Shown one piece after another: positions 17,188-26,144 of a stretch of DNA of 49,747 bases. Position 1 is the stretch's first letter; every line of letters begins with the position of its first letter. The notes below the pieces were generated by a model. That model was not told where the DNA came from and ran no database searches. It worked only from the letters and a program-made list of their open reading frames with translations. Both the position numbers and the translations under genes were made by a program. Origin of the DNA: Muribaculaceae bacterium (GTDB lineage Bacteria > Bacteroidota > Bacteroidia > Bacteroidales > Muribaculaceae); the NCBI GenBank assembly GCA_017427945.1, contig JAFRRT010000015.1, positions 1 to 49,747 of the forward strand. The letters run 5' to 3'.

Positions 17188-20100
17188 TTATTTCAGTCCG
17201 CACTCACGCATCAGCTCATGAACAGCAGCCTTGAGCTGCAAATCCTCGCCGTTGATCACGGTCTCAGGATTATTGGCAACCTTGATGTCAGGCTCAAGCT
17301 GCGTGTTCTCGAGGTAATTGCCCTCGGGCAGCAGGTAGCCGATGATGGGGATGCCGAAGATGAGCGATGAATCCTGAAGCCGCTCCCACGACACACTGGT
17401 CATCGTGCCGGGAACGGGCATGCCTACCAGCTTGCCCAACTTGTCATGGCTGTAAACCCACGGCGTGCCGTGAGCATTACTGTAGTTGGCCTCGCACTGC
17501 AGCATGATGCTGGGCTTGTTCCAGCGGCGGCTGGGCATGTCACATGCCTCACGTCCGCGCACAACCTGCGTGAAGTACTTCTGACCGCTGAAAAGGATTT
17601 CGATGTCTTCATGCAGACGGCCACCGCCGTTGAAGCGGGTGTCGATGACGATACCGTCGCACTTGTTGTATTTACCCAATACCTGGCTGTAGATGTCGCG
17701 GTAGCTGGCGTCGTTCATCGACTCCAGATGCACATAGCCCAGACGACCGCCCGACAGGCTGTCGACGATGTGGGCATTGCGCTTTACCCAGCGCTTGTAC
17801 ATCAGGTCACTCAGGGCACCCTTGGTAATGGGCTTCACCACCTCTTCCCAGCGTTTGCCGGTCTTGGGGTTGCAGAACGAGAGCAGGGTTTTCTTGCCGG
17901 CCTGGCCGTTAAGCAGCTCGGTATAATCGTTCTCCTCGTCGATGGCAATGCCGTTGATTTTCTCAAGGATGGTGCCGGGCGTCACCTGGCTCTTGGCCTT
18001 GGCAACAGGGCCACCTTCGATGATTTCGTCAATCTTGAGGCCATTGCCGGTGTAGTTCCAGTTGTAGATAAGGCCCAAGTCAGAGGTAGCCTCGCCTGCG
18101 GTGGGATAGTAGCGGCCACCGGTGTGCGATGCGTTGAGCTCACCCAACAGCTCACTCAGCAACTCGGCAAAGTCGTAGTTGTTGTTGATATGAGGCAGGA
18201 ACTTACGGTAAGTTTCCACGTTGGCTTTCCAGTCACATCCGTGGTAATTGAGGTTGTAGAAGCGTTTCTCAATCTGCTTGTCCACATGGTTGAACATGTA
18301 CTCACGCTCGGCATTGAGGTCCATCTTCATGTCGGCCTTGTAGTCGATGCCCGTGAGTTTGTCGCCTGATACGGTAAGCTTCTGCATCTTGCTGTTACCC
18401 AGCACATACAGCGTCTTGCCGTCCTTGCTGGCCTGGATGTCGGCACCACCGCCGCCCATCTTGTTCAGCAGCTTGGTCTCATGCTTGCGCAGGTCCATCT
18501 TCCACAGGTCAAAACCTTTCTCAAAGGCCGACAGGTAATACAGCGACTCACCGTCAGGCGTAATCATGCAGCCCGAGATGCTGCTCGAGTTGGGCGTCAC
18601 GCGCACGATGCGGTCCTCGATGCCTGCCAGTTCCACATTGATGTCCTTGCTGGCGGGTTTCTCATCGGCTTTTTTGTCGGCGGCTTTGCCTTTCTTCTTG
18701 CTGTTCTTGCTTTCTTCGGCCTTCTTCTCCTCGGCCTTCTTGGCTTCCTTCTCAGCCTCGGTCAACAATTCATAGTCCTCTTTGTTCAGGTTGTAGCGGT
18801 CCAGCGCTTCCTGGTTGACAAATGCCAGGAACACGTCATCTTGCGAGCCCCACGAAGCGTGGCTGCGCATACCGTAACGGTTGCTGCGGAAGATGATGGC
18901 GTTGCCCTCCATCACCCAACGCGGATCCTCGCTGATGTAGGCGCTGCCCGTGATGTTGGTAATGGGGCCGCCGGCAGCCGAGACGATGCCGATGTCGGTA
19001 TAGGGATCACGCTGGTTGCCGATGAACTCAAGAGCGAACCACTTGCCGTCGGGTGACCACGAGTAGTTGAAGTCGCCGTTGGTCTCATACCACGTCGAGC
19101 CGTCGGTCACCTGAGTCACCTGCTTGCTCTTGAGGTCCATCACCTTAAGGTTGAAACGGTCCTCGATGAAGGCGAGCTTCTTGCCGTCGGGCGACAGGCA
19201 GGGATGCGTGCGCTCCACAGTGGTCGAGGGCAGCAGTATTTCCTCCTTGATGAGGGTGGCGTTGGCAAAGTTAGGATCGTCCTTGCGGTCGATGGTAGCG
19301 AGCACCAGTTCCCAATTGCCGTTGCGCTCGGTAGCATAGGCCAGCGTGCGGTTATCTGAGCCCCACGATACCCAATTCTCGGCAGCAGGAGTGTTGGTGA
19401 TGCGCTTGGTGGTGTTGTATTCCACCGAGGTCACAAATACCTCGCCGCGCACCACAAAGGCAACCATCTTGCCGTCGGGCGACACGGCAGCGTCGGTGGC
19501 GCCGCGCGTGTGCGACATATTCTGGATTTGGTCGCTGTCGTCATGCCACAGGCTCACGGCAACCTTGTTGGGCTGACCGCCTTGACGCATGGTGTAGATT
19601 TCGCCGTCCTGGGTAAAACACAGCATGCCGTTGTCAGCGATAGACAGGAAACGCACGGGATTTACCGTGAAATCGGTAACAGCCTTCAACTGGCTGGGAC
19701 GGTCGATGGGGAACGAATAGACGTTCATCGAACCGCCGTTGCGCTCGCTCAGGAAATAGACGGTCTTGCCGTCGGGACTGAGGACGGGGTTGCGGTCCTC
19801 ACCGGCGATATTGGTCAGGTTGGTGTGTTTGCCGGTCTTGGCATCATAGCGCCAGATGTCGCGGGTAATGGAAGAGGTGTGGTGCTTGCGCCACTCGTCT
19901 TCACCACCCTTGCGGTCCTGATAGACGAAGTAGTCGCCCGTTTTGTCCCATGTGATGTACTCGGCAGGGGTGCCCAGTTCGCGAACACTGCGGCCACCCT
20001 CTACAGGCACCTTATAGACCTCGGTCAGACTGCCGGCAGGGAACAACATGCTGCTGGCGGCATCCTGAATAGCCGCGCTGAAGTAGATATACTTGCCGTC

Positions 20101-20451
20101 GGGGCTGAAGGCCCAAGGCTTCTCGGCGGCGCTGTTGCGCGTCAGCTGACGGGGTTGGCCACCGGTCGAGGGCATTACAAACACGTCAAAATTGCCCTTG
20201 CGGTCGCTGGCAAACGCCAGCATCGTGCCGTCAGGAGACCACACCGGCAGGGTTTCATAACTCGACTGCGAGGTCAGCTGCACAGCCTGTCCGCCGCTCG
20301 AGGGCACCACATAGATGTCACCCTTGTAGCAGAACGCGATTTTGTTGCCGTCAGGCGAAATGCGCGCATAGCGCATCCACATGGGCGTGGTGTCGGCCAT
20401 CGCGGCCATCGCCGTCATCACAGCGATCAAAACGAGGATTTTCTTCATCAT
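17188..20451 (-). CDS. Tricorn-type S41 family protease, exported
   Basis: This 1087-residue tricorn-core protease has a signal peptide (about 1-19). Many WD40-like/PD40 beta-propeller repeats follow (SPDGKxIAF-type motifs from about 30 to 560), then a PDZ domain near 830-870 (GTILEKINGIAID) and the C-terminal S41 catalytic domain. Catalytic residues fit Tricorn: His776 in NASHTGGRY, nucleophile Ser991 in ANYSNAHG and Glu1048 in NYLENT. Their spacing (215 and 57) is close to that in archaeal Tricorn. A Lys/Glu/Ala-rich insert of about 50 residues sits between the propellers and the PDZ domain. It should degrade peptides in the periplasm. It is monocistronic with its own terminator. Confidence 0.93.
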   Translation of the reverse strand: MMKKILVLIAVMTAMAAMADTTPMWMRYARISPDGNKIAFCYKGDIYVVPSSGGQAVQLTSQSSYETLPVWSPDGTMLAFASDRKGNFDVFVMPSTGGQPRQLTRNSAAEKPWAFSPDGKYIYFSAAIQDAASSMLFPAGSLTEVYKVPVEGGRSVRELGTPAEYITWDKTGDYFVYQDRKGGEDEWRKHHTSSITRDIWRYDAKTGKHTNLTNIAGEDRNPVLSPDGKTVYFLSERNGGSMNVYSFPIDRPSQLKAVTDFTVNPVRFLSIADNGMLCFTQDGEIYTMRQGGQPNKVAVSLWHDDSDQIQNMSHTRGATDAAVSPDGKMVAFVVRGEVFVTSVEYNTTKRITNTPAAENWVSWGSDNRTLAYATERNGNWELVLATIDRKDDPNFANATLIKEEILLPSTTVERTHPCLSPDGKKLAFIEDRFNLKVMDLKSKQVTQVTDGSTWYETNGDFNYSWSPDGKWFALEFIGNQRDPYTDIGIVSAAGGPITNITGSAYISEDPRWVMEGNAIIFRSNRYGMRSHASWGSQDDVFLAFVNQEALDRYNLNKEDYELLTEAEKEAKKAEEKKAEESKNSKKKGKAADKKADEKPASKDINVELAGIEDRIVRVTPNSSSISGCMITPDGESLYYLSAFEKGFDLWKMDLRKHETKLLNKMGGGGADIQASKDGKTLYVLGNSKMQKLTVSGDKLTGIDYKADMKMDLNAEREYMFNHVDKQIEKRFYNLNYHGCDWKANVETYRKFLPHINNNYDFAELLSELLGELNASHTGGRYYPTAGEATSDLGLIYNWNYTGNGLKIDEIIEGGPVAKAKSQVTPGTILEKINGIAIDEENDYTELLNGQAGKKTLLSFCNPKTGKRWEEVVKPITKGALSDLMYKRWVKRNAHIVDSLSGGRLGYVHLESMNDASYRDIYSQVLGKYNKCDGIVIDTRFNGGGRLHEDIEILFSGQKYFTQVVRGREACDMPSRRWNKPSIMLQCEANYSNAHGTPWVYSHDKLGKLVGMPVPGTMTSVSWERLQDSSLIFGIPIIGYLLPEGNYLENTQLEPDIKVANNPETVINGEDLQLKAAVHELMRECGLK

Positions 20452-20482
20452 TCCTATTATTTATTGATTGGGTTTAATCCTG

Positions 20483-20490
20483 CAAATTTA
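20483..20490 (-). promoter_or_regulatory. -7 box of the tricorn protease gene
   Basis: TAAATTTG on the minus strand, followed by C, lies 32 bases upstream of the ATG at 20451. The matching -33 element is weak. Confidence 0.55.
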
Positions 20491-20545
20491 CATAAAAAGT
20501 ATGGGAATCGGAGCCTGCACGCCACTTTTTATTTGATAATCGGCC

Positions 20546-20587
20546 AAAAAGGCATCGGCCAATGCCGTGATATGACATCGACCGATG
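20546..20587 (-). terminator. Possible terminator after the 297-residue secreted protein
   Basis: On the minus strand CATCGGTC (20587-20580) can pair with GGCCGATG (20560-20553, one G-T pair), followed by CCTTTTT. The loop is long, so this is tentative. Confidence 0.4.
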
Positions 20588-20628
20588 GTAGTAGTGTGAT
20601 GCAGTCTTCATCTGCATGATTCTATGGC

Positions 20629-21522
20629 TTATTCGTTAGAATCATTCCAATCCATATTAAATAAATACTTGAGGCCTTTTGCTTTCTCACTCAGCTGAGC
20701 GCCATGAGACTCCATCCAATTGAGATATTTCATCGTGATCTCACCTATACTACTCATAACAGTGGAAAAATCTACGCCCGAGAAATCCACGATCTTGCGG
20801 TAAGACTCATTGGAGTATAACTTCGCGCCATAGTCGAGGTCCTCGAGTGTCATTACTCCATAGGCACTATTCAATGAAACCACGGTATAATTATCATTAA
20901 TCCATTTTTTGATGTTGGCAATTTCCTTGGTTTCATCTGAGTCCTCAAGCCATTGCTTTGGGAAGAACTGGTCCATAAAACTCAGCATCTTTTCCTCGAG
21001 ACCACTTGCCTCCATCATATTTTTGAATTTGGCGGCATACTCTGGGTCGATGTCGGGGTTCACTGGTATCTTCTTGACATCTTCCATACTTTTGAATGAG
21101 GGCAAATATTCTTGCATTATCGAGTTAAGCCTATCATTCATCTCGTTCTGATGAGCTAAAAATGTCTGACACTCAGGAGTGGATAATATTGCATTGGCGG
21201 TTTTTAAATCAGCCTCAGTGACAGCGCGTTCCTTCATGATTGGCACCATCATATCAACCAACAGGTCAACAAAACATTCGTTGATGTAACGCTCGGTCAA
21301 TTGTTCCAGGTCAACATTGTCGCTCTGCTGCAGTAAGGAATTGTTTAACTCGTCACAGAAGTTCTTCATTGTCGTCATTCCGCTTTGCTCAGCAGATAGC
21401 AACAAATAATCTTTCAAAGCATCGCGGTAACTGTCCTGGGAATAGCCCACCATGGTTGTCAATACAACCAACAAAGTAACCAATAATCTTAATACATTCA
21501 GTCGTGTAGCCATATTGTTCAT
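20629..21522 (-). CDS. Secreted helical protein, DUF2059-like (paralogue A)
   Basis: This 297-residue exported protein has a signal peptide ending near residue 28 (VGYSQ), and the mature part begins DSYRDALKDYL. The body is predicted mostly helical. It contains LTERYINECFVDLLVDMMVP, then a TEADLK segment and PECQTFLAHQ, which resemble the DUF2059 family of unknown function. The C-terminal part (SAYGVMTLEDLDYGAKLYSN) is shared with the protein at 21783-22811. No catalytic motif is visible. It has its own promoter (21558-21589), so it is not simply the second gene of a two-gene operon. The methionine of MNNMATRLNV is used; Met4 is possible. Confidence 0.75.
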   Translation of the reverse strand: MNNMATRLNVLRLLVTLLVVLTTMVGYSQDSYRDALKDYLLLSAEQSGMTTMKNFCDELNNSLLQQSDNVDLEQLTERYINECFVDLLVDMMVPIMKERAVTEADLKTANAILSTPECQTFLAHQNEMNDRLNSIMQEYLPSFKSMEDVKKIPVNPDIDPEYAAKFKNMMEASGLEEKMLSFMDQFFPKQWLEDSDETKEIANIKKWINDNYTVVSLNSAYGVMTLEDLDYGAKLYSNESYRKIVDFSGVDFSTVMSSIGEITMKYLNWMESHGAQLSEKAKGLKYLFNMDWNDSNE

Positions 21523-21557
21523 TTTTATATTATACGATTGTTCATTTCAGCGGTCCA

Positions 21558-21589
21558 CAAATTTACGCATTCTTCTCTATGCAGACCAA
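21558..21589 (-). promoter_or_regulatory. Promoter of DUF2059-like paralogue A
   Basis: On the minus strand, TTG (21589-21587), a 21-base spacer and TAAATTTG (21565-21558) fit the consensus, 36 bases upstream of the ATG. Confidence 0.65.
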
Positions 21590-21705
21590 TAAAAACGGCC
21601 ATTATTTTCTAATTGTCCATTATTTTTTTCAGAAATGTGTCTAATTATTTGACACTTTATACCATTTCATCAGTTTAAAGACGAATTATCCTATTAGTAT
21701 TTGCC

Positions 21706-21746
21706 CCAAAAACGGCACCAGCCGCTGTCACTGACAACGGCTGATG
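21706..21746 (-). terminator. Terminator after DUF2059-like paralogue B
   Basis: On the minus strand CATCAGCCGTTGTC pairs with GACAGCGGCTGGTG (few G-T pairs) around AGT, followed by CCGTTTTTGG. It lies 37 bases past the stop at 21783. Confidence 0.75.
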
Positions 21747-21782
21747 GGATATCAATAAACAAATGCCTATCCCGGCTTGGGA

Positions 21783-22811
21783 TTATTCGCCTTGTTCCAA
21801 ATCCTCGAGATTCAAATCATACCAAGGCTTATCAGTTTCATCGTCATTATAATCATTACCAAATGAGGGCATCGCTATTCCTTGCCTGCCTAATAATGCT
21901 TGCCAGAATTTCGCGGCCACTGCGGGATCCTCGGTGACCTTTGCGCCTTGTTCCTTCATCCAATCCGCGTATTTGACCATAAAATGGCCAACTTTTTGAT
22001 TTTCAAGATCAGCAGTGCTGCCGTAGCTATTGAGCTTACAATAAGACTCATTGGAGAAAAGCGTGGCGGCAAAATCAAGGTCTTCGAGAGTCAAATTACC
22101 GTATGCACTGTTCAGCAAAACAGCGGGACAACTAGTAACCATCCAATCGTTGAATGCCTTATTGGATTCTTGTTCCTTGGGATCATCGGAGACGTCTTCA
22201 TCGAGCCTATGCATCAGCGCATCCATCATACTCTTTCCTAATACCGATTCCATAATCACGTCATTGAATTTGGCGGCATAGGCCGCATCGATATCCGCAT
22301 TGGGCTGAGTAGGCGGTCCCAAAAGATCTAATATATGGCCGCTCCAATCCTTGTCAACATCTATCACCACGTCATCATCTAAATCCACGTCCTCATCTAA
22401 ATTCATTTTTTCACTCATCGTCATGAATGGCATCATCCAATCGACGATGAAGTCTCCCATCCATTTTTTCTGGTGGTCTTCAAAGGTCTTGGCCTCGGGC
22501 GAAGATTGCAGCAGTGCCACTTCTTTCAAATCGGTCTCGGTCAAATCGCGTGTCATCGCTATACCCGTGAACCAATCAATCATGTCATTTTCAAACTGCT
22601 CATCAATATAGCGTTTTGTCAACTGGCCAATGTCCAACTGACCGTCGCTCTCATACAATATGCTCATATCTAAAATGAGCGACTTTGAGTTTTCAAATTG
22701 GTCAATTGCTGTCAGATACTGCTTTACTGCCTCGCGATAACTGTCCTGGGCATAACCGCTGGCGGCAATAAGCATCAACGCTAACGAAATCAATAATCTT
22801 GCTTTTTTCAT
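21783..22811 (-). CDS. Secreted helical protein, DUF2059-like (paralogue B)
   Basis: The start is set at Met 22811 (MKKARLLISLALML), not at an in-frame ATG 20 codons upstream, because the signal peptide begins here and the upstream codons lie between it and the promoter. This gives 342 residues. The mature part begins DSYREAVKQYL, as in paralogue A. LTKRYIDEQFENDMIDWFTG and the SAYGNLTLEDLDFAATLFSN segment are also shared, so the two genes arose by duplication. It differs by an acidic linker (residues of about 125-150, rich in Asp and Glu) and a longer C-terminus. The function is unknown. Its own promoter and terminator flank it. Confidence 0.78.
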   Translation of the reverse strand: MKKARLLISLALMLIAASGYAQDSYREAVKQYLTAIDQFENSKSLILDMSILYESDGQLDIGQLTKRYIDEQFENDMIDWFTGIAMTRDLTETDLKEVALLQSSPEAKTFEDHQKKWMGDFIVDWMMPFMTMSEKMNLDEDVDLDDDVVIDVDKDWSGHILDLLGPPTQPNADIDAAYAAKFNDVIMESVLGKSMMDALMHRLDEDVSDDPKEQESNKAFNDWMVTSCPAVLLNSAYGNLTLEDLDFAATLFSNESYCKLNSYGSTADLENQKVGHFMVKYADWMKEQGAKVTEDPAVAAKFWQALLGRQGIAMPSFGNDYNDDETDKPWYDLNLEDLEQGE

Positions 22812-22856
22812 AACGTTATAGTTTTTAAGTTTAATTTGTTTGGTACCTTGATTGTG

Positions 22857-22888
22857 CAAATATACTAACAATAGTCTGATGATTCAAA
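22857..22888 (-). promoter_or_regulatory. Promoter of DUF2059-like paralogue B
   Basis: On the minus strand, TTTG (22888-22885), a 20-base spacer and TATATTTG (22864-22857). Predicted transcription start is near 22852, so the leader is about 40 bases. Confidence 0.75.
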
Positions 22889-22939
22889 TTTTAATACCAT
22901 TTCTTCAACAACATCATGACAAATTTCGCGTTTTAAAGG

Positions 22940-22968
22940 TTGTATCACAAAAAATGTTCCTAAATTTG
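22940..22968 (+). promoter_or_regulatory. Promoter of the DUF1573-MeaB-NUDIX operon
   Basis: TTG (22940-22942), an 18-base spacer and TAAATTTG (22961-22968). The ATG at 22999 follows after 30 bases. Confidence 0.65.
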
Positions 22969-22998
22969 CAGGTTAAACCAACATAACAAAACAAGACA

Positions 22999-23391
22999 AT
23001 GACTAAACGTTTTTTGATAGCGCTTTTTGCCATCTGCTCGGTAGCTTTCAGTGGTATCGCTGACGACAAGCAGGCCGAGGCAACCTTCGAGGTTAAGAGC
23101 CACGACTTCGGTACAATCAAGGAGGAAAAAGGCCCGGTTTCCTGCACCTTTGAGTTTACCAACACTGGCGAGAAGCCGCTCATCATCATCGACGCTACGG
23201 CTTCGTGCGGCTGCACTAGGCCCGAATATCCCACCAAGCCCATCAAGCCGGGCAAGAAAGGTAAAATCAAGGTCACCTACAGCCCCATAGGACGACCAGG
23301 CACCTTCAAGAAGACCGTGAAAATCAAGACCAACGGCCGTGAGCGTTCTACAACACTGCGCATCGAAGGCACTGTCATTCCCAAAAAGTGA
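22999..23391 (+). CDS. Secreted DUF1573 protein, single domain
   Basis: This 130-residue exported protein has a signal peptide (about 1-21) and one DUF1573 domain, an Ig-like fold related to ASPM-SPD2-Hydin domains. Hallmarks are FEVKSHDFGTIKEEKGPVSC, FTNTGEKPLIIIDATASCGC and the YSPIGRPGTFKKTVKIKTNG strand pair. The two cysteines of SCGC are conserved in the family. The role of DUF1573 is not established; a binding or structural function in the envelope is likely. It is the first gene of a five-gene operon, and its stop overlaps the next start by 4 bases (GTGA). Confidence 0.88.
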   Translation: MTKRFLIALFAICSVAFSGIADDKQAEATFEVKSHDFGTIKEEKGPVSCTFEFTNTGEKPLIIIDATASCGCTRPEYPTKPIKPGKKGKIKVTYSPIGRPGTFKKTVKIKTNGRERSTTLRIEGTVIPKK

Positions 23392-24488
23392 AGCGTCTTT
23401 TCACCATAGCATTGCTTGCCGCCATGGCAATAGCGGTTGTAGCACAGCCGCAAGCCTCGTGGCTTGAACGGCACCATGACTTCGGTGTCATTAAGGAGGC
23501 CGACGGAAAAGTGTCCTGCCGACTGCGGTTGACCAACACAGGCAACGAGCCACTCATCATCGTCAAGGTGCAGACAGGCTGCGGTTGTACCGCCGTCAAT
23601 TACACCGAAGAGCCCATTCCCCCCGGCGACACTGCCGCCGTTACCCTCACCTACAACCCCTCGGGACGCCCTGGACAATTCACCAAGCAGGCGTTGATAT
23701 TCACCAATACCGAACCCAAACGCACGATACTGGAAATCACGGGCAACGTCATTCCCACCGACCGCACCCTTGACAAACAATATCCGCTCAAAGCTGGTTC
23801 CCTGCGCGTCAGTCAGGGAAACATCCCCTTTGGCGAACTTACCAGCGGCAAGAACAAGTCGCTCTACCTAAGTGCCTATAACGCATCTACCGACACCCTG
23901 CTGGTCCAGGTCGCCGGCGATAAGCCCCACTTGCATTGCGGCATCGTCCCCGACACGGTACCCCCTGCAAAGGTCACCGCGCTCACGGTGCATTACCTGA
24001 CGGGGCACGCTCCCCAATGGGGACTCAACGTGGACACCTTGACGCTCTCGTGCCGGCCCCTGCATCAACCGTCATCGGCAACGGCTGGCTCAACGACCGT
24101 GAATGTGATGGCGCAGGTGATGGAAGACTTTTCCAAGCTCAATGAAGAGCAGCTTCGCGACGCACCCGTCGCTGCAGTTGATTGTAGTGACCGGCTCGAC
24201 TTCGGCAACATCAGGAAGGGTGAAAAGGCCACACGGTCGTTCCAGCTCACCAACAAGGGCAAGCAACCTCTCATCATCAGGCGGTTGTGGGCACCCGATG
24301 GCGAAGGTATTACCGTCAAAGCCAACAAAGAAGAGCTCAAATGCGGCAAGTCAGCGACCATTACAGTGACACTCGATACATCCAAGGTCGATGGCGACCT
24401 GATCAACATTCCGTTGACGCTGATGTGCAACGACCCGCAAACGCCACGCCAGACCATCCGCCTGGTGGGCATCATCGACAAACAGTAA
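23388..24488 (+). CDS. Secreted protein with two or three DUF1573-like domains
   Basis: This 366-residue exported protein starts at GTG (23388), overlapping the stop of the previous gene by 4 bases, with a signal peptide ending VVAQ (about 19). The first DUF1573 domain (about 25-120) has HHDFGVIKEADGKVSC, TGCGCTAV and YNPSGRPGQFTKQ. A middle region (about 125-240) looks like a diverged Ig-like domain (GNIPFGELTSGKNKSLYL). The last (about 255-366) has DRLDFGNIRKGEKATRSF and NKGKQPLIIRRL. It is clearly an expanded paralogue of its neighbour. Coupled translation and shared domains suggest that the two proteins act together. The function is unknown. Confidence 0.88.
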   Translation: MKRLFTIALLAAMAIAVVAQPQASWLERHHDFGVIKEADGKVSCRLRLTNTGNEPLIIVKVQTGCGCTAVNYTEEPIPPGDTAAVTLTYNPSGRPGQFTKQALIFTNTEPKRTILEITGNVIPTDRTLDKQYPLKAGSLRVSQGNIPFGELTSGKNKSLYLSAYNASTDTLLVQVAGDKPHLHCGIVPDTVPPAKVTALTVHYLTGHAPQWGLNVDTLTLSCRPLHQPSSATAGSTTVNVMAQVMEDFSKLNEEQLRDAPVAAVDCSDRLDFGNIRKGEKATRSFQLTNKGKQPLIIRRLWAPDGEGITVKANKEELKCGKSATITVTLDTSKVDGDLINIPLTLMCNDPQTPRQTIRLVGIIDKQ

Positions 24489-24506
24489 ACTCATTATTAT
24501 ATATAT

Positions 24507-25661
24507 ATGGCAAAGAAATCCAAGATTGTACAACATACCGAGGAATGTCCCTCAATGCACCACCCTGAGAACGATGAGCAGTACACGGGGCTGCAGGTCA
24601 ACAGTGGCGTTGAGCAGCTGCCCAGCGTCAATCCTTACCTGAAGCGCAAACGCAAACCGCAGCTCACGCCAGCCGAGTATGTCGAGGGAATACGCAAGGG
24701 CAACCGTGCCGTGCTGGGACAGGCCGTGACGCTGGTCGAGAGCCGCAACGCCGAGCACCAGATCATCGCCCAGGAGGTCATTGAGAAATGTCTTCCCTAT
24801 ACCGGCAATTCACGCCGCATCGGCATTACGGGCGTTCCGGGAGCCGGCAAGAGCACCTCAATCGACTCCTTTGGCATGCACGTCATCAAGCAGGGGCACA
24901 AACTGGCGGTCCTTGCCATCGACCCCAGCAGCGAGCGTTCCAAGGGTTCCATCTTGGGTGACAAGACACGCATGGAGCGTCTGGCCATTGAGCCCGACGT
25001 GTTCATTCGCCCTTCCCCCTCGGCAGGCTCACTGGGCGGTGTGGCACGCAAGACGCGCGAGACCATCGTGCTGTGCGAGGCAGCGGGCTATGATACCATC
25101 TTTGTCGAGACTGTCGGTGTGGGACAGAGCGAGATTGCCGTCCACTCGATGGTGGACTACTTCCTGCTCATCCAGCTTGCAGGCACAGGCGATGAGCTGC
25201 AGGGCATCAAGCGCGGCATCATGGAGATGGCCGACGGCATCGTCATCAACAAGTGCGACGGCGACAATATCGAGCGCGCCGAACTGGCAGCCGCCCAGTT
25301 CCGCAACGCCCTCCACCTCTATCCCCTACCCCCCAGCGGTTTCCTGCCCGAAGTCATCACCTATTCGGGCTACTACGACCTGAATATCGAGGGCGTGTGG
25401 GACATGATTGACCGCTACTTTGCCCATGTTAAGGCCAGTGGCTACTTTGACGAGAAACGCCACGAGCAGGAGCGCTACTGGATGCGTGAGACCATCAACG
25501 AGCAACTGCTGGCTCGTTTCTACTTCGACCCCGAAATCGAACGCTTGCTCGACATCAAGGAAGAAACCGTGCTTGCCGGTAAGCAGACCTCGTTTGTCGC
25601 CGCCAGCGACGTGCTCAACTTCTACTATAACAAAATAACCAACGAACACTCCAAACGATGA
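24507..25661 (+). CDS. meaB: Methylmalonyl-CoA mutase-associated GTPase MeaB
   Basis: This 384-residue G3E/ArgK-type P-loop GTPase loads and protects the adenosylcobalamin cofactor of methylmalonyl-CoA mutase. Landmarks are Walker A GVPGAGKST (about 109-117), AIDPSS, a GDKTRM segment, the switch region FVETVGVGQSE, and NKCD for guanine recognition. Length and a C-terminal dimerisation helix fit MeaB. The mutase genes are not in this window; in Bacteroidales the pathway makes propionate from succinate. It begins 18 bases after the second DUF1573 gene and overlaps the next gene by 4 bases, an unexpected operon setting for this enzyme. Confidence 0.95.
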   Translation: MAKKSKIVQHTEECPSMHHPENDEQYTGLQVNSGVEQLPSVNPYLKRKRKPQLTPAEYVEGIRKGNRAVLGQAVTLVESRNAEHQIIAQEVIEKCLPYTGNSRRIGITGVPGAGKSTSIDSFGMHVIKQGHKLAVLAIDPSSERSKGSILGDKTRMERLAIEPDVFIRPSPSAGSLGGVARKTRETIVLCEAAGYDTIFVETVGVGQSEIAVHSMVDYFLLIQLAGTGDELQGIKRGIMEMADGIVINKCDGDNIERAELAAAQFRNALHLYPLPPSGFLPEVITYSGYYDLNIEGVWDMIDRYFAHVKASGYFDEKRHEQERYWMRETINEQLLARFYFDPEIERLLDIKEETVLAGKQTSFVAASDVLNFYYNKITNEHSKR

Positions 25662-26137
25662 AACGCTTAACAATTCTCCTGGCCCTGGGCGCCCTGCTGC
25701 TGGTTTGCAGCAACTGCAGCCTGTTCAACAAGATGAACATGGCCGAAAACGTAAACAAAACGGCTTCGCCTATCAACTTCACCACGCTCAATAACTACTT
25801 TGTGCGTAATGACGTGGACTGCTCCAAAATGCAGCGCCTCATCCTGGACAATCAAGCCGACTTCAAGGGATTCTTCGGTGAGGCTGCTCATATGGGTGGC
25901 CGACCCACCGCGGTGAACTGGAAGACACAGTATGTGTTGGCTGTCATCCTGCCCGAGACCAACCGCGAAACAACCATCAAACCCATTGCCGTCAAGCAAG
26001 ATGGTTCCCGTGTAGTGCTCAGCTATGAGGTAAAGCGCGGCGACATGGGGTCCTACACGATGGTGCCGTTCACTGCAGTGGCCGTTGACAAGCCTGCCAG
26101 CAACCAACAGATGGAAATCTTCTTCCTGGAAAAATAA
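25658..26137 (+). CDS. Small exported protein, probable lipoprotein
   Basis: This 159-residue protein starts with a hydrophobic signal sequence (MKRLTILLALGALLLVCSNC). Cys17 or Cys20 could be lipidated, but neither has an ideal lipobox. The mature part is small and likely beta-rich, with NYFVRND, DFKGFFGEA and a closing NQQMEIFFLEK strand. I do not recognise a named family. The start overlaps the MeaB stop by 4 bases (ATGA) and the NUDIX gene follows after 7 bases, so it belongs to this operon. It has no visible catalytic motif, and its function is unknown. Confidence 0.78.
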   Translation: MKRLTILLALGALLLVCSNCSLFNKMNMAENVNKTASPINFTTLNNYFVRNDVDCSKMQRLILDNQADFKGFFGEAAHMGGRPTAVNWKTQYVLAVILPETNRETTIKPIAVKQDGSRVVLSYEVKRGDMGSYTMVPFTAVAVDKPASNQQMEIFFLEK

Positions 26138-26144
26138 CCGCATC

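Noticed and set aside
17446-18369. A 307-codon open frame opposite the tricorn protease
   Set aside because: It is antisense to the PDZ and catalytic region of an intact protease gene and has no promoter.
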